From the NCBI RefSeq assembly GCF_004022425.1, contig NZ_RBZY01000015.1, forward strand, positions 1 to 61,638: DNA of 61,638 nt. Direction: 5' to 3'. A program made the translations under genes and the position numbers. The notes under the pieces were generated by a model. That model saw only the letters and a program-made list of their open reading frames with translations, was not told where the DNA came from and did not search any database. The DNA comes from Microbacterium enclense (GTDB lineage: Bacteria; Actinomycetota; Actinomycetes; Actinomycetales; Microbacteriaceae). Positions 27,072 to 37,216 of this stretch are shown piece after piece; within the stretch, counting starts at the first letter, position 1; the number at the start of each line of letters is the position of its first letter.

Positions 27072-27077
27072 TAGCAT
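27072..27077 (+). promoter_or_regulatory. -10 box of gpmA, leaderless type
   Basis: TAGCAT with 6 nt (GGAGGC) to the ATG at 27084. GGAGG is too close to the ATG to serve as a normal ribosome binding site. Confidence 0.5.
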
Positions 27078-27083
27078 GGAGGC

Positions 27084-27830
27084 ATGCCTCACACGCTGAT
27101 CCTCCTCCGCCACGGGCAGAGCGAGTGGAACAAGACCAACCAGTTCACCGGCTGGGTCGACGTCCGGCTCACCGACCAGGGGAAGGCCGAGGCCCAGCGC
27201 GGCGGCGAACTCCTCAAGGAGTCGGGTGTGCTGCCCGACGTCCTGCACACCTCGGTCCTCAGCCGGGCGATCCAGACGGCGAACATCGCGCTCGACGCGG
27301 CCGATCGCCTGTGGATCCCCGTGAAGCGCTCCTGGCGTCTCAACGAGCGCCACTACGGCGCTCTCCAGGGCAAGGACAAGGCGCAGACCCTCGAGGAGTT
27401 CGGCAACGAGCAGTTCATGCTGTGGCGTCGCTCGTTCGACGTGCCGCCGCCGCCGCTCGCCGCCGACGACGAGTACAGCCAGATCGGCGACCCGCGTTAC
27501 GTCGGGATCGATGGCGAGGTGCCCGACACCGAGTCGCTCAAGATCGTCATCGACCGCATGCTGCCGTACTGGCACAGCGACATCGTCCCCGACCTGCAGG
27601 CGGGCAAGACGGTCCTCGTCACCGCGCACGGCAACTCGCTGCGCGGCCTGGTGAAGCACCTCGAGGGCATCAGCGACGCAGACATCGCCGAGCTGAACAT
27701 CCCCACCGGCATCCCGCTCGTCTACCAGCTCGACGACGATCTGAAGCCGCTCGGCCCGGGCGAGTACCTCGACCCCGAGGCCGCCGCCGCCGGCGCTGCG
27801 GCGGTCGCCGCCCAGGGCAACAAGAAGTAA
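27084..27830 (+). CDS. gpmA: 2,3-bisphosphoglycerate-dependent phosphoglycerate mutase
   Basis: A 248-residue glycolytic enzyme interconverting 3- and 2-phosphoglycerate. It has [20 protein letters not shown] with the phosphohistidine, the [17 protein letters not shown] segment and [19 protein letters not shown] with the second histidine. The C terminus is an Ala-rich tail. The order gpm-senX3-regX3, here with phoU inserted on the other strand, is also found in Mycobacterium. Confidence 0.97.
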   Translation: MPHTLILLRHGQSEWNKTNQFTGWVDVRLTDQGKAEAQRGGELLKESGVLPDVLHTSVLSRAIQTANIALDAADRLWIPVKRSWRLNERHYGALQGKDKAQTLEEFGNEQFMLWRRSFDVPPPPLAADDEYSQIGDPRYVGIDGEVPDTESLKIVIDRMLPYWHSDIVPDLQAGKTVLVTAHGNSLRGLVKHLEGISDADIAELNIPTGIPLVYQLDDDLKPLGPGEYLDPEAAAAGAAAVAAQGNKK

Positions 27831-27847
27831 GCCCCCGGCGCAACGAG

Positions 27848-27880
27848 AAGGGGGTGGATGCCACTGGCATCCACCCCCTT
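27848..27880. terminator. bidirectional terminator between gpmA and phoU
   Basis: Perfect 15-bp stem (27848-27862 with 27866-27880) with a 3-nt loop between convergent genes; the stem includes GGATGCC/GGCATCC. Confidence 0.7.
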
Positions 27881-27894
27881 CGACGTGTACGGCG

Positions 27895-28569
27895 TCAGCC
27901 GACCGGCGTCGGAGTGACCTCGTCGGCGCCGGCCCAATCGCCTGTGGCGAGGTAGACGACCTTCTTCGCGACCGAGACCGCGTGGTCGGCGAAGCGCTCG
28001 TGGTAGCGGCTGGCGAGGGTCGCGTCGACCGTGGCCGTGGCCTCGCCCTTCCACGAGTCGCCGAGGACCTTCTCGAACACGCTGACGTGCAGCTCGTCGA
28101 TGTCGTCGTCGACGTCGCGGATCTCGTCCGCGATGCGCAGGTCCTGCGTGCGCAGCAGCTCGGCGAGGCTGCGGGCGACCTGGACGTCGAGTTCGCCCAT
28201 CCGGGTGAACGTGCCCTTCAGGCCCTTGGGGATGGCGCGCTCGGGGAAGCGCGAGCGGGCGAGCTGAGCGATGTGCTCGGCCATGTCGCCCATGCGCTCG
28301 AGCGACGCGCTCACGCGCAGCGCGGTGACGACGATGCGCAGGTCGCGGGCGACCGGCTGCTGGCGGGCGAGGATCTCGATCGCCAGCTCGTCGAGGGCGA
28401 CCGCCTTCTCGTCGATGATCGCGTCGGCCTCGATGACCTCCTCGGCGAGCGAGACGTCGCTCGTGCCGAAGGCGCGGGTGGCGCGGTCGATGGCGACCGC
28501 GACCAGATCTGCGATCTCGACCAGTCGACCTTGGACGTCCTCGAGGGACTGGTGGAACACTTCGCGCAT
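27895..28569 (-). CDS. phoU: phosphate transport system regulator PhoU
   Basis: A 224-residue all-helical protein with two PhoU repeats, each with a metal-binding E/D-rich helix (ERMGDMAEHIAQLARS; DHAVSVAKKVVYLATGD). PhoU relays the state of the Pst transporter to the sensor kinase, here the divergent SenX3. I chose the ATG at 28569 (MREVFHQ), with AGGAAGG upstream; the frame is open slightly further. It is separated from pstSCAB by about 15 kb. Confidence 0.95.
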   Translation of the reverse strand: MREVFHQSLEDVQGRLVEIADLVAVAIDRATRAFGTSDVSLAEEVIEADAIIDEKAVALDELAIEILARQQPVARDLRIVVTALRVSASLERMGDMAEHIAQLARSRFPERAIPKGLKGTFTRMGELDVQVARSLAELLRTQDLRIADEIRDVDDDIDELHVSVFEKVLGDSWKGEATATVDATLASRYHERFADHAVSVAKKVVYLATGDWAGADEVTPTPVG

Positions 28570-28635
28570 CGCGATACCTTCCTCGTCGGCGGCACGGCAC
28601 ACATACGTCCCGCGACCCTCCGGGATTCTTCCCAG

Positions 28636-28668
28636 CGAAGGTTAACGAGTGGTGCTGTGACAGTGAAT
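28636..28668 (-). promoter_or_regulatory. possible PHO-box repeat between phoU and senX3
   Basis: Three contiguous 11-nt units on the minus strand: ATTCACTGTCA, CAGCACCACTC and GTTAACCTTCG. Each keeps part of GTTCACC, and the last is close to the first unit of the pstS repeat. A weak match overall, but the position in the divergent phoU/senX3 region is the expected one. Confidence 0.35.
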
Positions 28669-28728
28669 AGTAGCCGCTCCGGATCACCGCCCCCGTCTGA
28701 ACGGACGGTGACGTCCGACGGGCGGCCC

Positions 28729-28734
28729 TACGCT
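28729..28734 (+). promoter_or_regulatory. -10 box of senX3, leaderless type
   Basis: TACGCT with 6 nt to the ATG at 28741. Confidence 0.4.
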
Positions 28735-28740
28735 GGAGCC

Positions 28741-29958
28741 ATGGATCAGACGCAGCTCTCGCTGCTCGCGCTCCTCGTGGGAATCATCGTCGGGAGCTCC
28801 GTCGTGGGCCTCCTCGTCGTCGCGCAGCGTGCCCGGACCCGTGCTCTCGCCGAGAACTCTTCGCAGCTTCCCGACGGAGTGGAATCCATGCTCGGTGCCC
28901 TCGACGACCCCGCCGTCGTGTGCGACACCTCATCGACGGTGCTGGCACTTTCCCCCGCGGCCGAGGTCTTCGGACTGGATGCCGGGAGCACGATCGCCGA
29001 CGAGGATCTGCGCCGCGTCGCCCGTGCGGCCCGCGAGAACGGCGCCCCCGTGAGCGAGACGCTGCGGCTGCGACGGGGAGCGGCCCCCGCCGAGCCGCGG
29101 CTCGTGGCCGTTCGCGCGGCGCCCGTGACACCGCGGCTGGTGCTGCTCGTCCTGCGCGACATCACCGAGCGCGAGCGCGTCGAGGAGATGCGCCGCGACT
29201 TCGTCGCCAACACGAGCCACGAACTCAAGACACCCGTCGGTGCGGTGAGCCTGCTCGCCGAGGCGATCGAATCCGCCGCCGACGATCCGGCACAGGTGCG
29301 CTACTTCTCGGGCCGCATGCAGGCCGAGATCCAGCGCCTCGCAGCTCTGACGAATCGCATCCTGAGCCTCTCCCGGCTGCAGGCGTCCGACGAACTCCGC
29401 GACGTGCGCGACGTCTCCATCGACGAGGTCGTGACGGCCGCGGTCGAGGCGCACACGATCCAGGCCGACTCCGCGCAGGTCACGGTGGTCCGCGGCGGGA
29501 CGAAAGGGCTCTGGGTGCGCGGTGAGCCGCAGATCCTCACGGAGGCGGTCGGCAACCTCATCGCCAACGCCATCGCTTACTCGCCGCAGGGCTCGAAGGT
29601 CGGTGTGGGGATCAAGCTCGACGAGGAGGTCGTGGAGATCGCCGTGACCGACCGGGGCATCGGCATCCCGGAGAGCGACCAGCATCGCGTGTTCGAACGC
29701 TTTTACCGCGCCGACCAGGCACGCTCGCGTCGCACGGGCGGGACCGGTCTCGGACTGTCGATCGTCAAGCACGCCGTCCAGCGTCACGGCGGCGAAGTGC
29801 GCCTGTGGTCACGACCCGAGCGCGGATCCACGTTCACCATCCGACTTCCCCGGTCCGAGGCACCCGACCTCGACCTCGTTCGTCCCAAGGCGCGTCGCAA
29901 GAGCCGCAAGAGCAGCCCTGCCCCGCGTCCCGCACCCGTGAAGGGAGACACCGCATGA
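28741..29958 (+). CDS. senX3: phosphate-sensing histidine kinase SenX3
   Basis: A 405-residue kinase. One membrane helix at about 7-28, a PAS-like domain (about 45-135), a dimerisation helix with the phosphohistidine in FVANTSHELKTPVG, and the ATPase domain with N-box LIANAIAYSP, G1 DRGIGIPESD, F-box RVFERFY and G2 GGTGLGLSIV. A basic Ser/Lys/Pro tail ends the protein. A single N-terminal helix means little outside sensing, in line with phosphate status being signalled through Pst-PhoU. Its stop overlaps the regX3 start (ATGA). Confidence 0.93.
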   Translation: MDQTQLSLLALLVGIIVGSSVVGLLVVAQRARTRALAENSSQLPDGVESMLGALDDPAVVCDTSSTVLALSPAAEVFGLDAGSTIADEDLRRVARAARENGAPVSETLRLRRGAAPAEPRLVAVRAAPVTPRLVLLVLRDITERERVEEMRRDFVANTSHELKTPVGAVSLLAEAIESAADDPAQVRYFSGRMQAEIQRLAALTNRILSLSRLQASDELRDVRDVSIDEVVTAAVEAHTIQADSAQVTVVRGGTKGLWVRGEPQILTEAVGNLIANAIAYSPQGSKVGVGIKLDEEVVEIAVTDRGIGIPESDQHRVFERFYRADQARSRRTGGTGLGLSIVKHAVQRHGGEVRLWSRPERGSTFTIRLPRSEAPDLDLVRPKARRKSRKSSPAPRPAPVKGDTA

Positions 29959-30638
29959 CCCGCGTTCTCGTCGTCGAGGATGAACCCGACCTGGCCGACC
30001 CGCTCGCCTACCTGCTGCGCCGGGAGGGCTACGAGGTCGAGATCGCCGAGGACGGTGCGCTCGCTCTCGCCGCGTTCCGCGAACGCGGCGCGGACATCCT
30101 CCTGCTGGATCTCATGCTCCCCGGGATGCCGGGAACGGAGGTGTGCCGTCAGCTGCGGCTCACCTCGCAGGTGCCGATCATCATGCTGACCGCGAAGGAC
30201 TCGGAGGTCGACATCGTCGTGGGGCTGGAACTCGGCGCCGATGACTACGTCACAAAGCCCTACTCGACGCGGGAGCTCCTCGCCCGCATGCGGGCGGTGC
30301 TGCGGCGGCGGAGCCCAGAGGAATCGGACATCGACGAGCGCATCCTCACCGGAGGGCGCGTCACGCTCGACATCGACCGGCACACGGTGTCGGTCGACGG
30401 GGCCGAGATCAACATGCCCCTGAAGGAGTTCGAGCTGCTCGAGGTCCTGATGCGCAACGCCGGACGCGTGCTCACGCGAGGTCAGCTCATCGACCGTGTC
30501 TGGGGGACCGACTACTTCGGCGACACGAAGACCCTGGACGTGCACATCAAGCGCATCCGCTCCCGCATCGAGCAGAGCCCGAGCGAGCCGTCGATGCTCG
30601 TCACCGTCCGCGGTCTCGGCTACCGCTTCGAGGCCTGA
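29955..30638 (+). CDS. regX3: response regulator RegX3
   Basis: A 227-residue OmpR-family regulator. The receiver has the acidic pair in VVEDEPD, phosphoacceptor Asp52 (LLLDLMLPG) and Lys in TKPYS. The winged-helix DNA-binding domain includes MPLKEFELLEVLMRNAGRVL, VWGTDYFGDTKTLDVHIKRI and TVRGLGYRFE. With SenX3 it should control the phosphate regulon, including the pst promoter at 13200-13221. Coupled to senX3 by ATGA and followed by a strong terminator. Confidence 0.94.
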   Translation: MTRVLVVEDEPDLADPLAYLLRREGYEVEIAEDGALALAAFRERGADILLLDLMLPGMPGTEVCRQLRLTSQVPIIMLTAKDSEVDIVVGLELGADDYVTKPYSTRELLARMRAVLRRRSPEESDIDERILTGGRVTLDIDRHTVSVDGAEINMPLKEFELLEVLMRNAGRVLTRGQLIDRVWGTDYFGDTKTLDVHIKRIRSRIEQSPSEPSMLVTVRGLGYRFEA

Positions 30639-30650
30639 CGACCCGGATGA

Positions 30651-30692
30651 ACGACGAAGGCGCCGACGAGGAATCGTCGGCGCCTTCGTCGT
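30651..30692 (+). terminator. terminator after regX3
   Basis: Perfect 19-bp stem (30651-30669 with 30674-30692) with a GGAA loop, between regX3 and a convergent lipoprotein gene; probably serves both directions. Confidence 0.75.
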
Positions 30693-30697
30693 GGACG

Positions 30698-31249
30698 TCA
30701 GGAGGACGGCGTCGGCGACGGAGTGGCCGAGGGCGTCGGGGTGGGAGCCAGCAGGCCCGTCGGGTTCGGGGTGGGAGCCAGCGGGCTGAGGTACTCCAGC
30801 GCTCCGTCGAGCACGGGCACCTGGATCAGTGCGCCCTCGCCGTCACCGGACTGGAAGTACACGGGGACCGTGGACCCCGGGGCGCCTTCGAAGCCCTCGA
30901 GCGCGAGCGGCTCGACGCCGTTCGCGAGATCGCCGAGGCTCAGTGTGCGACCGGCGGGGACGTTCACCGAGGCGCGCACGATGTCGCTGCCCTCGCCGAT
31001 CTCGACCCGCAGGGTGTGCGCCTGGGTGGAGTCGTTCACGACGGCGGCGACGAGATTGCCGGCCGATCCTTCGTCATCGGCCACGATCAGGGCGTTACGC
31101 ACCTGCAGGGGGCCGGACTCGGGGACGTTCACGCCGTCGGAGGCGGAGTAGTCGATGGTGGTCGCCTGGGGGGCGATCAGGTTGCACCCCGTCGTTCCGA
31201 GAACGACGGCGGCACCTATGGCCAGGGACGCGAACAGGCGCGTTTTCAC
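30698..31249 (-). CDS. exported lipoprotein of unknown function
   Basis: A 183-residue protein with signal peptide and a lipobox-like TTGC near residues 21-24, then a beta-rich domain ([21 protein letters not shown]) and a C-terminal Pro/Thr/Ser repeat tail ([15 protein letters not shown]) suited to a wall-spanning anchor. Beta-sandwich lipoproteins of this size occur in actinobacteria without a known role. GTG start at 31249 with GGGAGGA upstream; an upstream in-frame ATG gives a poorer signal peptide. Confidence 0.75.
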   Translation of the reverse strand: MKTRLFASLAIGAAVVLGTTGCNLIAPQATTIDYSASDGVNVPESGPLQVRNALIVADDEGSAGNLVAAVVNDSTQAHTLRVEIGEGSDIVRASVNVPAGRTLSLGDLANGVEPLALEGFEGAPGSTVPVYFQSGDGEGALIQVPVLDGALEYLSPLAPTPNPTGLLAPTPTPSATPSPTPSS

Positions 31250-31433
31250 GGATCCTCCCGGAACGACAGACGGCATCCCGTTCATCCTACGGGGTCGCCG
31301 CGACGCGCCCGCCCGCCGTCGGCGCCCACGCGGGCCACACGTACGCGGGGAGAGCGGGTGTCCCGGGGTGGGGCGGAACCTTAGCGCATGGGGGCCTGTG
31401 GTATCCTGGATGTTGCCGAAAGGACATAACTCC

Positions 31434-31916
31434 ATGCTTTTTGAGGTTGGCGAGACCGTCGTTTACCCGCACCATGGCGCAGCCACGATCATCGAGGTCA
31501 AGGAACGCGTCATCAAGGGTGAGACGAAGAAATACCTGAAGCTCAATGTCACGCAGGGCGACCTCGTCATCGAGGTCCCCGCAGACAACGTCGATCTGGT
31601 CGGCGTTCGTGACGTGATCGGCAAAGAGGGTCTCGACCGCGTCTTCGAGGTGCTGCGTGCGCCTTTCACCGAGGAGCCGACCAACTGGTCGCGCCGCTAC
31701 AAGGCGAACCTCGAGAAGCTCGCGTCCGGTGACGTCATCAAGGTGAGCGAGGTCGTGCGCGACCTGTGGCGCCGCGACCAGGACCGCGGTCTCTCGGCCG
31801 GCGAGAAGCGCATGCTGGCCAAGGCCCGTCAGATCCTGGTGTCCGAGCTCGCTCTCGCCGAGAAGACCGACGAAGACCGCGCCAGCGTCGTCCTCGACGA
31901 GGTTCTCGCGTCCTGA
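31434..31916 (+). CDS. carD: CarD-family transcriptional regulator
   Basis: A 160-residue protein. The N-terminal RNA-polymerase-interacting Tudor-like domain starts at [19 protein letters not shown]; the C-terminal helical DNA-binding domain contains [18 protein letters not shown] and [20 protein letters not shown]. CarD binds RNA polymerase and stabilises open complexes at rRNA and other promoters. AAAGGA lies 9 nt before the ATG. A TATCCT hexamer at 31402-31407 is a candidate -10. It starts the conserved order carD-ispDF-cysS-rlmB. Confidence 0.95.
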   Translation: MLFEVGETVVYPHHGAATIIEVKERVIKGETKKYLKLNVTQGDLVIEVPADNVDLVGVRDVIGKEGLDRVFEVLRAPFTEEPTNWSRRYKANLEKLASGDVIKVSEVVRDLWRRDQDRGLSAGEKRMLAKARQILVSELALAEKTDEDRASVVLDEVLAS

Positions 31917-31945
31917 CGCCGCGTGGTGATGCTCCGCGTCCGCGC

Positions 31946-31951
31946 TAGCGT
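31946..31951 (+). promoter_or_regulatory. -10 box of ispDF, leaderless type
   Basis: TAGCGT with 6 nt to the GTG at 31958. Confidence 0.45.
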
Positions 31952-31957
31952 GGTCGG

Positions 31958-33160
31958 GTGATTCCCGCACCCGTTCCGCGTCTGGCCGTGATCGTCGTGG
32001 CCGCAGGCTCCGGCACCCGTCTGAACGGGGGTGCGCCGAAAGCGTTCGTCGGTCTCGATGAGCACACGATCCTGCGCCACGCACTCCGCGGTGTGTTCGC
32101 CGCTCCGCGTGCCCAGGTCGTCGTGGTCGTCCCCGCCGGGTTCGAGGGCGCCGCGCTGACCGACGCACGCGAGGTCGCGGGCGATCGGCTGGACCTCGTC
32201 TCCGTCGTCGCCGGTGGCGACACGCGTCAATCGTCCGTCGCCGCCGGCCTCCGGGCGCTGTGGGCCGACGTGGACACCGTCCTCGTGCACGACGCGGCGC
32301 GCGCCCTCACCCCGCCGGAGGTGTTCGAGCGGGTCATCGCCGCCCTCGACGACGGCGCCGACGCGGTCATCCCGACGGTTCCGGTGGTCGACACGATGAA
32401 ACGCGTGGATGCCACGGGCGCCATCGTCGCGGCCGTCGACAGGTCCGAGCTGGCGGCCGCGCAGACGCCGCAGGGCTTCCGTCGCGAGATCCTGGCGGAG
32501 GCGCTCACGGCGGCGGACGCCGACCACACCGACGACGCCGCTCTGGTGGCCGCCGCGGGACACCCCGTGATCACGGTCGCCGGGGACGCGGCATCCTTCA
32601 AGATCACGACCGGCCCCGATCTCGAGCGGGCGCGCTCGCTGCTGGCGACCGCCCCGCCGCCGGCCGCTCCCGCCGAGTCCATGCCGCGCGGGCCGCGCGT
32701 CGGAATCGGTACCGACGTGCACGCCTTCGGCGGTGCGGGCACGCTGTGGCTCGCCGGCCTGGAGTGGCCCGGCGAGGATCCGCTCTCGGGGCATTCCGAC
32801 GGCGACGCCGTCGCGCACGCGATCGTCGACGCCCTCCTGGCCGCGGCCGGCCTCGGCGACATCGGTACGCACTTCGGCACCGATCGACCGGAGTTCGCCG
32901 GAGCGCACGCCGGGGCCTTCCTCGCCCACACGCGAAACCTCCTCGCCGAGGCGGGGTGGCGCGTCGGCAACGTATCGGTCCAGGTACAGGCCAATCGGCC
33001 CCGGTTCGCGGGACGACGCGTGGAGTCCGAGCGGGTGCTGTCGGCCGCTCTCGGCGGCGCTCCGGTCTCGGTCAGCGCCACGACGACCGACGGTCTCGGC
33101 TTCACCGGCCGCACCGAGGGCGTCGCGGCGTTCGCGACCGCGCTCGTGGTCCCCGCCTAG
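31958..33160 (+). CDS. ispDF: bifunctional IspD-IspF isoprenoid enzyme
   Basis: A 400-residue fusion. Residues 1-230 are IspD (2-C-methyl-D-erythritol 4-phosphate cytidylyltransferase): [40 protein letters not shown]. Residues about 245-400 are IspF (cyclodiphosphate synthase): GIGTDVHAF with metal ligands, [19 protein letters not shown] and [14 protein letters not shown]. The IspE step between the two lies elsewhere. Mycobacterium has separate ispD and ispF; fusion is known in several bacteria. GTG start. The stop overlaps the end of the convergent GNAT gene. Confidence 0.95.
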   Translation: MIPAPVPRLAVIVVAAGSGTRLNGGAPKAFVGLDEHTILRHALRGVFAAPRAQVVVVVPAGFEGAALTDAREVAGDRLDLVSVVAGGDTRQSSVAAGLRALWADVDTVLVHDAARALTPPEVFERVIAALDDGADAVIPTVPVVDTMKRVDATGAIVAAVDRSELAAAQTPQGFRREILAEALTAADADHTDDAALVAAAGHPVITVAGDAASFKITTGPDLERARSLLATAPPPAAPAESMPRGPRVGIGTDVHAFGGAGTLWLAGLEWPGEDPLSGHSDGDAVAHAIVDALLAAAGLGDIGTHFGTDRPEFAGAHAGAFLAHTRNLLAEAGWRVGNVSVQVQANRPRFAGRRVESERVLSAALGGAPVSVSATTTDGLGFTGRTEGVAAFATALVVPA

Positions 33161-33618
33161 ATCTCGCGGGTCATGAAGGTCGACAACGGGTCGGGTCGGT
33201 ACGACCCGAACGGCGGGCACTCGACGAACCCCTCGCTCGCGTAGAGACCGCGCGCCGCCGCGAAGTCCGCACCGCTGCCCGTCTCGAGCCAGAGGCTGCG
33301 GATGCCGCGCTCGCGCGCTTCGGCCATGATGTGGCGCAGGATCGCCCGGCCGATGCCCTTCCCGAGGAACGCCGCGGTCACACGCATCGACTTCAGCTCG
33401 CCCGCGTCCTCGCCGAACGGGGACAGGGCGCCGATACCGGCGAGTTCGCCGTCGATCCGTGCGGACCACAGCAGGGCACCCGCGTCGACGAGCGCGTCAG
33501 CGTCGAGGGCGTGGCAGCTCTCGGGCGGGGTGTTCTCGAGCATCCCCGACACGTGCGCGGTCACGAGCGCGCGGGTGTCGGCGACGGACACGTCGTCGAG
33601 TCGGATCTCCAGCGGCAT
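33157..33618 (-). CDS. GNAT-family N-acetyltransferase
   Basis: A 153-residue acetyltransferase. The acetyl-CoA-binding loop is [17 protein letters not shown] (Q/R-x-x-G-x-G/A pattern), followed by [20 protein letters not shown] and the final strand region. It resembles the PhnO/YjdJ-like small-molecule or protein acetyltransferases. Substrate unknown. It is an opposite-strand insertion in the otherwise conserved ispDF-cysS order and overlaps the ispDF stop by 4 nt. Confidence 0.85.
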   Translation of the reverse strand: MPLEIRLDDVSVADTRALVTAHVSGMLENTPPESCHALDADALVDAGALLWSARIDGELAGIGALSPFGEDAGELKSMRVTAAFLGKGIGRAILRHIMAEARERGIRSLWLETGSGADFAAARGLYASEGFVECPPFGSYRPDPLSTFMTREI

Positions 33619-33674
33619 GCTGCGACCCTAGCGCCGGCGTGTTTCGGGCACGGGTCGCCGTCAGGGGCGGCCGG

Positions 33675-33680
33675 TAGGCT
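33675..33680 (+). promoter_or_regulatory. -10 box of cysS, leaderless type
   Basis: TAGGCT with 6 nt to the GTG at 33687. Confidence 0.45.
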
Positions 33681-33686
33681 TGTGCG

Positions 33687-35064
<1,378 letters not shown>

Positions 35065-35072
<8 letters not shown>

Positions 35073-36063
35073 GCCTGGACGTCCGGGAGCCCGCAACCCC
35101 GGCAAGAAGAAGGGCCCGCTCAAGGGCACCGGCGGACACTCGCGCAAGGCGCTCGAGGGCAAGGGCCCCACGCCCAAGGCCGAGGACCGCGCCTGGCACG
35201 TCGCCGGCAAGCGCAAGGCCGCCCAGGAGCGGTACGCGGCCGCCGGCGGCAAGGGCAAGCCGGGCGTGCGTCCGGTCGGGTCGTCGCAGGGGCGTCCCCG
35301 ATCCAAGCAGGCCGACGACACCGAGACCGTCACCGGCCGGAACTCGGTGCTCGAGGCGCTGCGCGCGAAGATCCCCGCGACCGCGTTCTACATCGCGCAG
35401 CGCGTCGAGATGGACGACCGCGTGAAGGAGATGCTCTCGATCGCCACGCACCGCGGCATCCCAGTGCTGGAGGTCACGCGCCCCGAGCTCGACCGCATGG
35501 CGGGCTTCGACGGCGTGCACCAGGGCGTCGCGCTGAAGGTGCCGCCGTACGAGTACGCGCACCCGCAGGACATGCTCGAGCAGATCATCGACCGCGGCGA
35601 ACTGCCGCTCCTCGTCGCGCTCGACGGTGTGACCGACCCCCGCAACCTCGGCGCGATCATCCGCTCGACCGCCGCGTTCGGCGGCCAGGGGCTCGTGCTT
35701 CCGCAGCGCCGATCCGCGAGCGTGAACTCGGCGGCGTGGAAGACGAGCGCCGGCGCGGCCGCGCGGGTGCCGGTGGCACTCGCGGCGAACCTCACCGCGA
35801 CGCTCAAAGACTTCAAGAAACAGGGCGTGTTCGTCCTCGGTCTCGCCGGCGACGGCGAGGTGTCGCTGCCCGCGCTCGAGCTGGCCGACCGTCCCGTCGT
35901 GATCGTCGTGGGCTCGGAGGGCAAGGGCCTGTCGCGCCTCGTGACCGAGACGTGCGACCAGGTCGTGTCGATCCCGATCTCGGCGGCGACGGAGTCGCTC
36001 AACGCCGGTATCGCGGCATCCGTCGCCCTGTACCAGGTGTCGACGCTCCGCAACGCCGACTGA
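35065..36063 (+). CDS. rlmB: 23S rRNA (guanosine-2'-O-)-methyltransferase RlmB
   Basis: A 332-residue SPOUT (TrmH-type) methyltransferase. A Lys/Gly-rich basic N-terminal extension of about 90 residues, likely RNA-binding, precedes the substrate-binding domain ([16 protein letters not shown]) and the catalytic knot: [26 protein letters not shown] and [20 protein letters not shown]. It modifies G2251 in the peptidyl-transferase loop in E. coli. Start ATG at 35065 overlaps cysS. Confidence 0.94.
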
Positions 36064-36067
36064 GCCC

Positions 36068-37072
36068 TCAGCCGCGCTGCAGGAGTCGCAGCGCGGCGAG
36101 GGACGGCTCGAGGTCGCCGCGCTCGATCGCGTGGCCGACCTCGACGATCGCCTGGTTGACGGGTGTCGGGATGCCGAGCCGGCGGCCCGCGGCCACGACG
36201 GCACCATTGATGTCGTCCACTTCGCTGTGGCGCCCCTTGCGCCAGTCCTGCAGTACGGTCGTCGTCGCTCCGGGGACGGTGAAGCGGGCGTAGAGGGCGT
36301 CGAGCATGGTCTCGACCACGTCGGGCGAGGAGGCGATCGACGCGGGCGTGAGGCCGAAGATCGGCAGCACGCGGTGCTCGCCCGCCACCCGGAGCGCCTC
36401 GCGTCCGGCATCCAGCATGAGTTCGCGCATCCCGGGCACCTCGATCGCGTCCACCATGGGAAGGCCCAGTGCCGCCGTGGGCACGAGCACCGACGCGTTG
36501 CTGACGAGCTTCATCCATTTCGCCGACGCGATGTCGTCGACGCGCGCGACCTCGCCCGAATGCGCCAGGACGTCGGCGACATCGTTTCCGCGCGGGGCCG
36601 TGGCATCCACGGCGAACCACGACCTCTCCGGGTCGACGTGACGGTGCACGATGCCGGGATCGACCATGGTGGACGAGATCTCGATGACGGTGCCGATAGT
36701 GCGGTCGGTGCCGACGATCTCGGCCACCGTCTCGGTGGTCATGCCGTTCTGGACGGCGGCGATCGCTCCGTCGGGGGCGAGGTACGGCTCGATGAGAGCG
36801 GCCGCCCAGCGCGCGTCATAGGCCTTGGTCACGAGCAGCACGAGGTCGAACTGCTCGCGCAGCGTCGCGACCTCGCACAGGTGCAATGTGCGGGGACGCA
36901 CGTGTCGCGTGCCCGACGGCATCTCGATGCGCAGGCCGTTGCGGCGCATGGCCTCGACGTGCGCGGGCCACTGTTCGATGAGCACCGGGTCGAGCCCGGC
37001 GTCGATCAGATCGGCCCCGATCGATGCGCCGTTGGCGCCGGCGCCCAGGACGGCGATGGACGGAGTGGACAT
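36068..37072 (-). CDS. ketopantoate reductase (ApbA/PanE) family dehydrogenase, copy 1
   Basis: A 334-residue NAD(P)-dependent enzyme. Rossmann motif VLGAGANGASIGADLIDAG, the mid-protein AVQNGM segment, and the C-terminal domain with KWMKLVSNASVL (the conserved Lys and Asn of the family). It shares long matching stretches with the gene at 40905 (for example EQWPAHVEAMR, LHLCEVATLRE, TTVLQDW-KGRH), so the two are paralogues. Classical PanE is about 300 residues; given the neighbours a catabolic 2-oxo/2-hydroxy acid reaction is likelier than pantothenate synthesis. AAGGAG precedes the ATG. Divergent from the first amidohydrolase gene. Confidence 0.85.
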   Translation of the reverse strand: MSTPSIAVLGAGANGASIGADLIDAGLDPVLIEQWPAHVEAMRRNGLRIEMPSGTRHVRPRTLHLCEVATLREQFDLVLLVTKAYDARWAAALIEPYLAPDGAIAAVQNGMTTETVAEIVGTDRTIGTVIEISSTMVDPGIVHRHVDPERSWFAVDATAPRGNDVADVLAHSGEVARVDDIASAKWMKLVSNASVLVPTAALGLPMVDAIEVPGMRELMLDAGREALRVAGEHRVLPIFGLTPASIASSPDVVETMLDALYARFTVPGATTTVLQDWRKGRHSEVDDINGAVVAAGRRLGIPTPVNQAIVEVGHAIERGDLEPSLAALRLLQRG

Positions 37073-37156
37073 CTCGCTCCTTCGTTGGAGTGTCAGCGAA
37101 CGCACCGGGCGACCCGTCGGCCATTCATGCAACTGCGCTGAACGGAGAACGGCCTC

Positions 37157-37185
37157 TTGCCTCGGACCTGAGGAGAGTGTAAATC
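37157..37185 (+). promoter_or_regulatory. possible promoter of the first amidohydrolase operon
   Basis: TTGCCT, 17-nt spacer, TAAATC. Imperfect hexamers with ideal spacing, 32 nt before the ATG at 37217. Confidence 0.35.
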
Positions 37186-37216
37186 AGGAACGAACATTCT
37201 CGATGGGGAGAAGGCC

